Below, piece after piece: positions 17,228-25,377 of a stretch of 38,541 bases of DNA. A program made the translations under genes and the position numbers. Numbering within the stretch: the stretch's first letter is position 1; each line of letters starts with the position of its first letter. Source of the stretch: Calothrix sp. MO_192.B10. GTDB taxonomy: Bacteria; Cyanobacteriota; Cyanobacteriia; Cyanobacteriales; Nostocaceae. The notes under the pieces are model-generated. The model had not been told where the DNA came from. It saw nothing but the letters and a program-made list of their open reading frames with translations, and ran no database searches. The DNA is taken from positions 1 through 38,541 of the forward strand of contig JASJDS010000027.1 in the NCBI GenBank assembly GCA_030065055.1, in the 5' to 3' direction.

Positions 17228-17298
17228 GAATATGATTTGGCGGTAAGCGTGCGTACTTAGGAGATTTCCAGAATTAAAATTACCAGGTGATTACAAAT

Positions 17299-17571
17299 TC
17301 ACCGTAGGGGCGCAAGGCTTGCGCCCTTGTCATTGGTAAAATTATTTTCAGAAATTACCTTAACCGATGCTTTAATTTCTTCCCAAGTCAGTACATTGTC
17401 TGGATTTATTTCATAGTCATCGATGCGATAATCAAGCTCACGCTTTTGTACCTCTGTCAAATCAGGATAAACCTGCTCTGCTGCAATACTGTCCCAGATT
17501 GCTTGCACAAGACGAATTCTGTCTTCAATACTGAGGGCTGTAATTTCATTCAACGTAGTTGTGATATCCAT
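17299..17571 (-). CDS. Orphan addiction-module antitoxin-like protein with repeat-coded tail
   Basis: 90 residues. Residues about 1-62 match the short helical addiction-module component family (unstable antitoxin, PF09720 type): IEDRIRLVQAIWDSIAAE and LTEVQKRELDYRIDDYEINP with the following TWEEIK. These normally precede a RelE/ParE toxin. Here no toxin follows on the minus strand. Instead the last residues (about KGASLAPLR) are encoded by the common repeat GTAGGGGCGCAAGGCTTGCG. The partner seems to have been lost, perhaps during repeat insertion. Functional status is uncertain, since it may still neutralise toxins made elsewhere. Confidence 0.75.
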   Translation of the reverse strand: MDITTTLNEITALSIEDRIRLVQAIWDSIAAEQVYPDLTEVQKRELDYRIDDYEINPDNVLTWEEIKASVKVISENNFTNDKGASLAPLR

Positions 17572-17771
17572 CTTTGAGCAAACTAAATGGAAGAGTTAGT
17601 AGTACAAGTATACCTCAAATATAGCGGACAGGGTTTTGCTTATCAAATTGAAGGCTGCTATTTACGAATAGTGCTGTCTAAAAACTTGACAATAAGTCTG
17701 CCATCATGAATGCGATAACTGGTATTTCAGTCAAACATTATCGGGTTACACAATAGGCGTAAAACTCCTGA

Positions 17772-17800
17772 GTATGTGAGTGAGGAGATCACTCACATAC
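17772..17800 (-). terminator. 12-bp hairpin downstream of the 704-residue gene
   Basis: GTATGTGAGTGA (17772-17783) pairs perfectly with TCACTCACATAC (17789-17800) around GGAGA. Both nearby genes run on the minus strand. No T-run is evident. Confidence 0.45.
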
Positions 17801-17851
17801 GTCCATATGGCAGGAGATGTAGCGCCAACTTGACGAGTCGCGGGTGTGAGC

Positions 17852-17882
17852 GATCCCCGACTTCTTAAAGAAGTCGGGGATC
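17852..17882 (-). terminator. 15-bp perfect hairpin, MITE-family arm fusion
   Basis: GATCCCCGACTTCTT (17852-17866) and AAGAAGTCGGGGATC (17868-17882) with a single-base centre. These are the arms of the 64-bp MITE joined without the core, 75 bases past the stop of the 704-residue gene, where it could act as a terminator. Confidence 0.55.
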
Positions 17883-17956
17883 TGTGACCCCTCAAAAGAG
17901 CCAGAATTACCAGGTACTTAGCGTCAACTCTTTATGTTTCAGCTTTCTCAACTTTT

Positions 17957-20071
17957 TCAAGATGATGAGACACTTTTAAAAGCCGAAATAAATTGATTGG
18001 TGGTGTCATTATCTTTCGATGATGTATGTGTAGTGTTGTCTTTAGGAGTGTACTCAAGATACCAACCAATAATTTGTGAGCCAGGAAGCCTAATCATCAC
18101 ATTTTCACCCATTACATTGGAGGATAAAGACTTAGATTCTTGGTCGGAACTTTCAGAGTGAGAGGCACTAAAACATAGAAAACCACCCCCAACATTACTC
18201 TGGTGCTGTATCATCTTGTTAGCTGCAGCAACTGAACTCTGATTAATCTTGAATTTGATAGAAATATCCTTAGCAATGATAAAAGCAACAGGATAGGCAG
18301 GGAAGATGGCATCGTTATATTTATTGAGAGTATCCGGATTCTGCAAATCTTGCTGACTAGGTGAACCAAGGGATATTTTTTGCTCAGAAACCGATTCCAT
18401 ATCCTTTGTCAGATTGAAAATACCTGGTTCAAACCAACCACGCTCAATAGTAACTTTGGTTGCCAAGAAACCTATCTGGATGTTCTCGTCCTTACTTATG
18501 TGGCTTTGAGTAAAATCAGAAGAGGAATCGCTAGTCGAACCACCTGCGCTACCCAAAAACAAATCTACATTCCAACTAGTTTGTGAAGCGGAAGCAGCTA
18601 AGTTTGATTTCTCTTCTAGACTACTTGAGCTAAAATCTATTGTAACCGTATCAAAAAGCCCAGAGTCGTCATAGGAAGTTAGGTTACCTGACTGGCTACC
18701 CTGATCATAGTTTTTAGAGGCTGCCATTAATTCCCTGTTAAGTTTGTCAACCTTCTGGTTCAATTCGTTGATTTTGCTAGCAATCCGCCCTGTCTGAGTA
18801 TGAGTACCTTTTGCTTTTATATAATCAAGACTTGCGTCTGCTACTGCTTGAGCTGTTTTGGTTAGATTCTGCTGTTTGTCAATCAGATCCAATTGACCCT
18901 TTTGAATAGTGTCCCAATCCTCTTGACGAATAGGACCTAACTTTTCTGATCCAGGATCTTGTTTTTCTTGATCGGTTTGTCCACTTTCTATTTCCTCAGC
19001 CAATTTTGTTACTTCTTGGAATTGCTGACCAGAGGCTTGTTTATCTTCCTCTGCAGTCTTAGGTTGTCTATTAGCAAAATATATTTTCAGTGCTGCAATC
19101 GAATTTTTACTTAAAGTCTTAGTGAGGTCACTCTGTGCAGTGTTATAATTGTCCTGTGCCTCTTGATATGCTTTAGCTGCCTGTTGTATATCACCAGCTT
19201 CATTACTATCAAGAAAGTCTAGATTCCCCATTTCCTGAGATAATTGTGATTGCGTATTTTCCAATTCTTGGAGAATAAAATCAGGAGAACTCAATAGATC
19301 CACAAAATTAAAATTCGTTGCTAGTGCCTGAGTCCATGTGTTAGGTATGAGATCGACTGGATAAATCGTTCTATAACTTACTGATGACTCCTTTCCTGCA
19401 TTTTTTAACTCTGTTCTATACCCTTCAATCTCCGCGCCTGTTCCACTATTAAGGATGGCATTGATGATATTCATCTCGTTGTCAGAAAACACTGCAAGGC
19501 ATCTGTCCCTTTTGTCATTTATTTCTAGCTTTCTACCCTTGGCTACTTGTTGATACCATTCCTCATACTCATTATTTACTTGTTTTATATCATTTGGATA
19601 TTTGGTCTTCAATTCATCCTTTTTCTCTTGTTGCTCCTTCTCCCATTGCTCTTGAGCTGTGACTAAATCCTTTTGAAGACTGTAGAATACGTCTTCGTAA
19701 CTACCTTTGATAGGATTGCCTTCGGCATCCATCATCTCGCCTTTATATGGACTCTGTAAGAAGCCTCGTAACTCCGCTTTCCTTTTCTCCAGCTCAGGGT
19801 CTAATTTAGGAATCAAAACATTCAAAGCACTGCCATATTGGTAAGATAATTTTTTATTATTGTCGCTGCCAGTGATTTGGCAGATGTCGTAAAGATTATC
19901 TACCAATACATCCGCACGTGCCTTTGCAACCTCGCCGCCTTGAGAAGTATCATAATATTCCCCATCACCTAATGGAGTTCCTGGTATTAACATGCATAAA
20001 ATCTGATTAGGATCTTTTCCACCGAAAAGACCATTAATTTTGTCGTAGATGTCATCAATTGGGGTTACCAT
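17957..20071 (-). CDS. Large coiled-coil protein of unknown function (704 residues)
   Basis: I do not recognise a named family. The ATG at 20071 has an excellent ribosome-binding site (AGGAGA, 6 bases upstream). No signal peptide or membrane segment is visible. Residues 1-95 are globular (PNQILCMLIPGTPLGDGEYY). About 95-200 is a charged helix (EQWEKEQQEKKDELKTKYP). About 225-265 contains SYRTIYPVDLIPNTWTQAL. About 275-470 is long Gln/Lys/Glu-rich helical or coiled-coil DNA. About 475-700 is Ser/Asn-rich and strand-like, with the most conserved-looking blocks VTIERGWFEPGIF, FPAYPVAFIIAKDISIKFK, GGGFLCFSASHSES and QIIGWYLEYTPKD. No HIP1 site lies inside it, unlike most neighbours of this size. 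It stands alone, with repeats on both sides. It may be accessory or transferred; no function is proposed. Confidence 0.8.
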   Translation of the reverse strand: MVTPIDDIYDKINGLFGGKDPNQILCMLIPGTPLGDGEYYDTSQGGEVAKARADVLVDNLYDICQITGSDNNKKLSYQYGSALNVLIPKLDPELEKRKAELRGFLQSPYKGEMMDAEGNPIKGSYEDVFYSLQKDLVTAQEQWEKEQQEKKDELKTKYPNDIKQVNNEYEEWYQQVAKGRKLEINDKRDRCLAVFSDNEMNIINAILNSGTGAEIEGYRTELKNAGKESSVSYRTIYPVDLIPNTWTQALATNFNFVDLLSSPDFILQELENTQSQLSQEMGNLDFLDSNEAGDIQQAAKAYQEAQDNYNTAQSDLTKTLSKNSIAALKIYFANRQPKTAEEDKQASGQQFQEVTKLAEEIESGQTDQEKQDPGSEKLGPIRQEDWDTIQKGQLDLIDKQQNLTKTAQAVADASLDYIKAKGTHTQTGRIASKINELNQKVDKLNRELMAASKNYDQGSQSGNLTSYDDSGLFDTVTIDFSSSSLEEKSNLAASASQTSWNVDLFLGSAGGSTSDSSSDFTQSHISKDENIQIGFLATKVTIERGWFEPGIFNLTKDMESVSEQKISLGSPSQQDLQNPDTLNKYNDAIFPAYPVAFIIAKDISIKFKINQSSVAAANKMIQHQSNVGGGFLCFSASHSESSDQESKSLSSNVMGENVMIRLPGSQIIGWYLEYTPKDNTTHTSSKDNDTTNQFISAFKSVSSS

Positions 20072-20734
20072 TGTTATTCTCCTGATGATTTATCTTTGAG
20101 TGATTGTTTACATCTTGCAGCACAAGATTTTTCAGAAAATCAGAGTCTGAAACCTTTATTTTGGACGTTGTAAATGCAGGATGATTTTAATAGTTCTGTG
20201 GAATGAGTCGGAGTGCCCGTTCTTTATATTTTCAAGCGGGCAGGATGCCCACTCCATTCATATTCATCCCTTGATTCAGCAATGCCTTATTTATTTTGTC
20301 GTAAGTGGGACATAACCCTACTTACTGTGATTGAGAAGGTGCAAGATATGTGATGGGACGTTTGACATGCCCGTCCCTGAACACGAGTAATTCTGGAACT
20401 AACGACAGTCTATTTTTAGTTTTACCTTACTTTTAGAGATTTGTCACATTTCCATAACGATGAATTTTGTCAATACCTCCAAGTATAGAAATAAATTTAT
20501 GGGAAAATAATAATATTGGCATTTATTACAAATCATGTCAGCAACCCCGGCTCTAAAGATACGGAGCTTGAGGCGAAAACTATATAACCTAAAATTAGTC
20601 TAGCTCTTGTGGGATGGAGAGTAGCGCGTTGCTCTGGTTCCCCCCGTTGTAGCGACTGCGGAGCATCCCTGCCTGTCCAAATATTTAATTTAGGTGTGCT
20701 TTAGCTTAAGGAAAGTTAACCAAGTAAAAAGAGA

Positions 20735-20757
20735 ACCCCATCAATTAATTGAGGGGT
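20735..20757 (-). terminator. Rho-independent terminator for the DinB-like gene
   Basis: ACCCC (20735-20739) and GGGGT (20753-20757) enclose the palindrome TCAATT-AATTGA. On the minus strand the stem is followed by TCTCTTTTT. It lies 163 bases past the DinB-like stop codon. Confidence 0.6.
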
Positions 20758-20770
20758 TTGTAACTACGAT

Positions 20771-20811
20771 TATAGCGGTTTTCACTTGGATGCAATACAG
20801 ATGCTTACCTC
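20771..20811 (+). repeat. 41-base dispersed repeat, copy 1
   Basis: TATAGCGGTTTTCACTTGGA and onward to GCTTACCTC. Matches the reverse complement of 30437-30477 at 39 of 41 positions. Confidence 0.8.
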
Positions 20812-20919
20812 GCTTTCTTCCCCTGTTATTAATAATGACAGGGCTGTCCGGAGGACGGAGTGAGGTCTGATTTTGTACCTCACTCAACTGAAAACTGTTA
20901 TATTCAGCAGTGTGAGCTT

Positions 20920-21447
20920 CTATGAATTAGGAATAAGCACCAATAAGTCAGTTACACCAAAATCAATACCTCGTTGGCTCAGTATAGTAGTTAATTGACC
21001 ACGATGATGGGTTTGGTGATTAAAAAAATGATGTACTAAAAAACCAAATCTTTTTTCAAATGGTTGTTTTTTGGTATTCTCATAAGGTAAAATCACCTCG
21101 TAATCCTGCTCTGAAACTTCATCAAAGCAATTAATAATCACTTCATCCATTTTTTCCCGTTCATACCTCAACTGAGGCAATTCAGAGTACAATATTTGAT
21201 TTAATGCCAATGGTTGAGATAAGGAACGGACATAATCTAATGATTTAAAGCCTGTAGGGTGATTTGCAAAGCGTTTTAACCAAATAATGTCTGCAACTAA
21301 TAAGTGATTTAATGTGCCTAGAATAGAATCAAAAAAAAGACCGCAATTTTCAGATAGTTCTGTACTATTTAGATGTTTAACAGCATTATAGATATTTTGA
21401 TTCATCCATTGATTGTATTGAGACATTAATGCAAAATTCTGTTTCAT
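20920..21447 (-). CDS. DinB-family (YfiT-like fold) metal-binding protein
   Basis: 175 residues from the ATG at 21447, the normal length for the family. The frame extends to 21540, but those 31 extra residues are an AT-rich hydrophobic artefact. Four-helix DinB fold: QYNQWMNQNIYNAVKHL (helix 1), SILGTLNHLLVADIIWLKRF with the first metal-ligand His, then a C-terminal VHHFFNHQTHHRGQLTTILSQRG with the H-x3-H type ligands. Family members act as thiol-dependent transferases (bacillithiol/mycothiol) or stress proteins; the substrate here is unknown. Isolated gene; terminator at 20735. Confidence 0.88.
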   Translation of the reverse strand: MKQNFALMSQYNQWMNQNIYNAVKHLNSTELSENCGLFFDSILGTLNHLLVADIIWLKRFANHPTGFKSLDYVRSLSQPLALNQILYSELPQLRYEREKMDEVIINCFDEVSEQDYEVILPYENTKKQPFEKRFGFLVHHFFNHQTHHRGQLTTILSQRGIDFGVTDLLVLIPNS

Positions 21448-21774
21448 TGATATATTTACCGCTAAATAATTATAGTGTAACAATATTATACTGACTATAA
21501 ATACAATAATTAATGCTTTAAAATTTGATATAAATTCCAAAATAAATTTACCAATATAGTTTATATTTGTTTTTATAAATCGATATTTATGATTTGAATT
21601 TATGCCAAGAAAATAAAAAAGATTGATGGCAATTATTCTAACTATAATAGGATTTATATCATGTGCGGATGAATAGTTAGAAACCTCACCCGCCTGGGTT
21701 ACCCTCTCCTTATTAAGGAGAGGGTAAGAGAGGGTTGGGGTGAGTCTCCGCAGTAAAATGCGGTTCTGCGGATA
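21448..21774. other. AT-rich intergenic region with a perfect hairpin
   Basis: Very AT-rich promoter-like DNA upstream of the DinB-like gene (21448-21690), then a hairpin at 21701-21725 that belongs to a repeat also seen at 30309-30331. No gene seen. Confidence 0.55.
21701..21725. repeat. 25-base palindrome CCCTCTCCTTA-type, copy 1
   Basis: ACCCTCTCCTTA (21701-21712) and TAAGGAGAGGGT (21714-21725) pair perfectly around one T. It sits 50 bases past the stop of the epimerase gene and may terminate it. The same palindrome lies at 30309-30331. Confidence 0.75.
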
Positions 21775-22824
21775 TCACATTGATTTCAAAATAGCGTCTT
21801 CTACAGTTTCCTCTAAAAGTGCGATCGCACTGGCAGATTGACTGATGTCTACTGGAGGATATAACCGCTCCCATTCTAGTGTGCGTTTCATGGCTTCGCT
21901 TCTATCTATAGGTTCCTGATAACCCAACTCCTGGCGAATCCGGTTTGAGTCTGTTACCCAATCTTGCTGCATATTAAAGGGGAGTTGCCAAGATTCAGGT
22001 AGGTAATCCTTGTTTACTGCAATTACTTCACCTTTCCAACCTGCTAACTTGCCTAACAGCTCCAGACGTTCCATTTCTGTAAAGGGTGTGGCTTCAGAAA
22101 TATTGAAAATGCGGTTAAGGAAGCTATCCGAAAGGGAATCTCTCTTAATTTGATGCTCGACGGCTAGAGCAATTCCCCATGCTACATTTTCCACATAGCC
22201 ATAGCTACTACGCCAATGGGCTAAGTTCTCTTCCAGTATGATAGCTTTTCGCCCTCTATCCATGCGTTGTAGATATGCAGCAAAGCGATGTAAGGGATCG
22301 TTCGCTCCATAAACCATTGGTAATCGCAAGATAGTTGCTTGTAAATTGGGTGCGTTTAAATAGGTTTGCTCCACTAGAATTTTTTCATAGTCCGGGGGTA
22401 ATCCCAAGGGTGCCCCATCCTTGTAGGGATAGTAATGCGATCGCAATGGAGAATCTTCTTTCAGGGGGGTAGAATCTAGAAGATTGGTTTCTATACCCCA
22501 GATAATATCACGGGCACGATACACATCCTGACTGCTAATTGCCACCACGCGATCGCATATACTATGAATGGTTTCAATTACCATTTGCGCGTCGGACAGG
22601 ATGTAGGGAATCATATCCAGTACCACATCCGGAGCAAATTGTTGGATTTGGGGTTGGTACTGGTGTAAGTGGTGGCGATCGCCTAAAATATGTTCTACTT
22701 GATTGGGTAAATTGGCATCTGTCTTACCGCGATGAAAAGCAGCGATTTGATGCCCTGATGATGCCAGATAGCGAATTACATGGGGTCCAATAAAGTTCGT
22801 ACCCCCAATGACCAGAATTTTCAT
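21775..22824 (-). CDS. NAD-dependent epimerase/dehydratase (atypical extended SDR)
   Basis: 349 residues. The Rossmann NAD(P)-binding start is MKILVIGGTNFIGPHVIRYL (GGTNFIG glycine motif). DVVLDMIPY and RVVAISSQDVY correspond to the strand-4 and strand-5 regions of extended SDRs. The canonical YxxxK is not obvious: the local sequence is PPDYEKILVEQ, with Tyr two residues before Lys. This places it with atypical SDRs, similar to the CSP41/isoflavone-reductase-like group, so a redox or RNA-related role cannot be excluded. The substrate is unknown. Single gene, with two HIP1 sites inside the coding sequence. Confidence 0.85.
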   Translation of the reverse strand: MKILVIGGTNFIGPHVIRYLASSGHQIAAFHRGKTDANLPNQVEHILGDRHHLHQYQPQIQQFAPDVVLDMIPYILSDAQMVIETIHSICDRVVAISSQDVYRARDIIWGIETNLLDSTPLKEDSPLRSHYYPYKDGAPLGLPPDYEKILVEQTYLNAPNLQATILRLPMVYGANDPLHRFAAYLQRMDRGRKAIILEENLAHWRSSYGYVENVAWGIALAVEHQIKRDSLSDSFLNRIFNISEATPFTEMERLELLGKLAGWKGEVIAVNKDYLPESWQLPFNMQQDWVTDSNRIRQELGYQEPIDRSEAMKRTLEWERLYPPVDISQSASAIALLEETVEDAILKSM

Positions 22825-23283
22825 TATATCCCTCCAGACGAGCCAAGGTTTTGTTACAAATAGTGTAGCGATCGCCTCCTGGAGGTATGTGTTCGATTCT
22901 TCTGGTAAACTGTGCGAAAATTCAGGTGTTAAGGTTATTCTCGCTCGGAGGAAAAAGTGAAGACCCTGTTGGCGAATTAGTTCTTAAGTTCTTAACCTTG
23001 AAAACACTGGTAAACCATGTCTACTTTGAAAACTATAGTTTTTGCTTACGAATATTCAATCGGGTGAGGTGGGCACGGCATGATTAAGGTTATGACCTAT
23101 GCAAGAATATTGTAGGTGCCGTGCCCCTACAGGGGAATTTCTTTTTTGGTATTTCCTAGAGGGAAAACTCCAGTTCTCAAGATGGATGAGGTTTAAAACC
23201 CTTATTTATCTAGATAAATCACGCAAAAGCAGGTTTTTAAACATGAAACTATATTTCGCCAATAGCATCAGTCAGTATTAAAT
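22825..23283. other. Intergenic region with a GGGCACGGCA inverted repeat
   Basis: 459 bases. GGGCACGGCA (23071-23080) and TGCCGTGCCC (23117-23126) form a 10-bp stem with a 36-base spacer, a repeat type common in cyanobacteria. Two 60-66-codon plus-strand frames here (22887-23087 and 23099-23281) have no recognisable features and cross the repeat. Confidence 0.55.
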
Positions 23284-23451
23284 TCACGGCTTTTTGACGG
23301 GAGCTTTGGCATCCATACTCAACCGTAAAGTAGATGTGTCAAAGTCTGCTTTCGAGTTAATATCTGCTAGTTGTTTCAAGATTGCCTCGGTTTGTGGAAT
23401 TTTGTTTGAGATTGATTTTTGGGAAGTCTCTAACCGTGAAAATTTAGCTCC
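23284..23451 (-). pseudogene. Fragment of an ISAzo13-family (Rhodopirellula-type) transposase
   Basis: Reading the minus strand from 23451 to the TGA at 23284-23286 gives a 55-residue open stretch containing SISNKIPQTEAILKQLADIN and ADFDTSTLRLSMDAKAPV. This resembles the early DDE region of ISAzo13-family transposases, where a DxxTLRxSxDTKAxV motif holds the first catalytic Asp. It has no start codon, is preceded by a stop, and ends right after the motif, so only a fragment remains. Identification is from motif memory. It directly borders the GC-rich M23/CPBP pair and may mark how that segment arrived. Confidence 0.5.
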
Positions 23452-23492
23452 CTACACACAGTAGCCATTGAACCAAATTTGAGGAGTCTACG

Positions 23493-24446
23493 ATGGGAAA
23501 AAGTCGATCGAGATCGAGATATCCCTTGAAAAATTCTGCTTTTCGGCGCATCTTGCGTTGGATGCCGATCATTATCATGCTCCTGGTGACCATATGCCTG
23601 TTAGTTATGATACTTTTGGGTGGAATAGCCAGGGCGTGGGCATGGGGTATCCTCTTTAACACGCAAATTCTTTTCACCCTAGGTTTGATTTTCCTGATTG
23701 ACGCTGTACTATATGCCATCAAAGGGCGGCGTGTCAGCAAACGCATCATCATCACCGCGTTAGGATCGCTGTTGTTTTTAGTGCCAGCTTTCGCGGATCT
23801 ATCGCTGCCCTATCCAGCGTCAATTGATACCAAAAAACCTGCCGCCACGGTGCGCCTGCCAGCCAATGTCCCCCTCAAAACAGCGTGGGGAGGAGATACG
23901 GCAGACGTTAACTATCATGTCACTATCCCTGGTGCCCGGTGGGCATATGATTTTGTAGTGGAGCCGTACTTGACGGGCAGTCCCAAACTGACGGATTATG
24001 GCTGTTACGGTGTCCCTGTGGTGGCTCCCGCTGCCGGGATTGTCACACTAGCCCATGATGGGGAGCCGGATACACCGATTAACGGCGAAGCGCTGGTTAA
24101 AAATCCTGCTAATTTAGTCGTCATCAAGCTGGACGAAACGGGGACGTACCTGGCGATTGGTCATTTCAAGCCTGGAACTGTTCGCGTGAAGGTAGGAGAG
24201 CGCGTGTCAGAAGGACAGGTAATTGCCCAATGCGGCAGTTCCGGTTCTTCAAGTGAACCCCACATCCATATTCACCATCAGCGTCAGGAGCTTAACTTCG
24301 ATTCTTCGATCTGGTTCGCAGAAGGGCTGCCGCTTTACTTTCGAGATCACGATGGTCCGCCCATGCCTGAAGGGGGTGTGCGAGTTGAGAATGGGAAAAA
24401 AATTGCGACGGGTGTTACCGTACAGCATATTGGTAAACTGAAATGA
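23493..24446 (+). CDS. Membrane-anchored M23 (LytM-like) peptidase-family protein with altered zinc site
   Basis: 317 residues; ATG at 23493 with GAGGAG 6 bases upstream. A basic N-terminus and about three hydrophobic segments (about 22-45, 50-72, 84-103) anchor it. The rest is extracytoplasmic. The LytM domain (about 130-290) keeps VVAPAAGIVTLAHDG, IGHFKPG (H224), VGERVSEGQVIAQCGSSG and the H257-I-H259 motif. The first motif, normally H-x3-D, reads R149-W-A-Y-D153, so the first zinc His is missing. It may be a binding or regulatory protein instead of an active endopeptidase. The DNA is visibly GC-richer than neighbours (34 of 60 bases in 23881-23940). It overlaps the next gene by ATGA, so the two are translationally coupled. 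Confidence 0.85.
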   Translation: MGKSRSRSRYPLKNSAFRRILRWMPIIIMLLVTICLLVMILLGGIARAWAWGILFNTQILFTLGLIFLIDAVLYAIKGRRVSKRIIITALGSLLFLVPAFADLSLPYPASIDTKKPAATVRLPANVPLKTAWGGDTADVNYHVTIPGARWAYDFVVEPYLTGSPKLTDYGCYGVPVVAPAAGIVTLAHDGEPDTPINGEALVKNPANLVVIKLDETGTYLAIGHFKPGTVRVKVGERVSEGQVIAQCGSSGSSSEPHIHIHHQRQELNFDSSIWFAEGLPLYFRDHDGPPMPEGGVRVENGKKIATGVTVQHIGKLK

Positions 24447-25369
24447 ACAACAGATTATTGACACAGCGATCCAACGCAAGGGTCAAGTGGCGTGAGGTGA
24501 TTCTGTTCACGGTTCTGGCCTATGGGTTCAGTTGGCTCTACTGGGGACCAAGCATTTTGCCCTACTTGGGGCAAGTATTGACCTCAATGAAGGTCCCAGG
24601 GGATCTCGACATCACAGTGGGACCCTTCGGTGTCGCTTACGGGATGTTCGGTCCGATGATTGCAGCCATGATTATGCGGCTCTTCGTCAGTAAGGAAGGA
24701 CTGAAGGGATCGCTGGGGATATGGCGGGCTGAGAAGTACTACCTGATGGCTCTGATAGCCCCACCACTCTTTTTGGGAAGTGTGCTCCTCTTCAATCATC
24801 TGACGGGCTTAGGGCGTTTTGTGTGGTCCTTGAGTATGCCCTTATGGTGGGTCTATCTGTTGCAATGGAGTGCTGGTATTATTCCCTACTTTGCATTTGG
24901 TGAGGAATACGGCTGGCGCGGGTACCTTCTCCCCCGACTGCTGCCCTTGGGAGAGGTCAAGGCCTCGGTCATTGTGGGATTTATTTGGGCCTTCTGGCAC
25001 CTACCAGGACTGGTAGTTGGCTTGAATTTCCCAGGTCAGAACCTGATCCCCATCGTATTAACGTTCACTTTCTGCGTCATATTATTGTCCTTCCCCTTCA
25101 CCTGGCTCTATGTCGCTTCTAGGGGGAGTGTGTTGATCGCCGCCATTCTACACAACACCTTCAATAACTATGCCGATACGTTCATGATCCCCAGGTTTAT
25201 CCCCAATGGTAACCCTTTGATTGTCAGTGGGGCAGGGCTGATTGCTGCTGTGTTCCTGTTGATAATGGTAGTTGTAGTGTACGGCGTGTTCAAGCGATCG
25301 CCGAACGTGAAGAATGTCAAACACCTTAGTCCGCAGCCCGATGGCACTTGGCGGGATTGGTTGCTTTGA
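24443..25369 (+). CDS. CPBP-family intramembrane protease (CAAX/Abi type)
   Basis: 308 residues with about eight hydrophobic segments. The active-site motifs of the CPBP (Rce1-like) glutamic protease family are intact: E154-E155-x3-R159 in FGEEYGWRGYL, H186 in FWHLPG, and H237 with N241 in ILHNTFNN. It cleaves within or next to the membrane. Bacterial members serve in peptide maturation or bacteriocin immunity, while many are unassigned. It starts inside the stop of the M23-family gene (24443-24446), arguing for a joint role. GC-rich like its partner. The 3' end coincides, within a few bases, with the broken end of the beta-lactamase gene at 25378. Confidence 0.92.
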   Translation: MNNRLLTQRSNARVKWREVILFTVLAYGFSWLYWGPSILPYLGQVLTSMKVPGDLDITVGPFGVAYGMFGPMIAAMIMRLFVSKEGLKGSLGIWRAEKYYLMALIAPPLFLGSVLLFNHLTGLGRFVWSLSMPLWWVYLLQWSAGIIPYFAFGEEYGWRGYLLPRLLPLGEVKASVIVGFIWAFWHLPGLVVGLNFPGQNLIPIVLTFTFCVILLSFPFTWLYVASRGSVLIAAILHNTFNNYADTFMIPRFIPNGNPLIVSGAGLIAAVFLLIMVVVVYGVFKRSPNVKNVKHLSPQPDGTWRDWLL

Positions 25370-25377
25370 GGGCAGTG

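Larger units (their letters stand above)
17572..17956. other. Intergenic region with two strong hairpins
   Basis: 385 bases without a gene between the antitoxin-like gene and the stop of the 704-residue gene. Hairpins at 17772-17800 and 17852-17882 dominate. The stretch 17829-17860 is the reverse complement of DNA flanking MITE copy A (GTCGCGGGTG-GAGCGATCCCCGAC phrase), so it is an insertion of the same family. Confidence 0.6.
20072..20919. other. 848-base intergenic region with repeats and a terminator
   Basis: No gene seen. Partial inverted repeat 20201-20219 / 20237-20259 around GAATG...GGAGTG-CCCG; a GCGCGTTGCTCTGGTTCCCC-type repeat near 20627-20646; a terminator at 20735-20757; and a 41-base repeat (20771-20811) that recurs inverted at 30437-30477. 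Hairpin-like TGTTATTAATAATGACAG follows near 20823-20840. Confidence 0.55.

Noticed and set aside
17228-17298. RelE/ParE toxin gene next to the antitoxin-like gene
   Set aside because: No open frame of sufficient length; the stretch is repeat and AT-rich DNA.
22887-23281. Two short plus-strand frames
   Set aside because: Cross an inverted repeat, lack start signals and family features.
25168-25377. C-terminal extension of the beta-lactamase-like frame
   Set aside because: These codons are antisense to the CPBP gene, and similarity ends at 25378.
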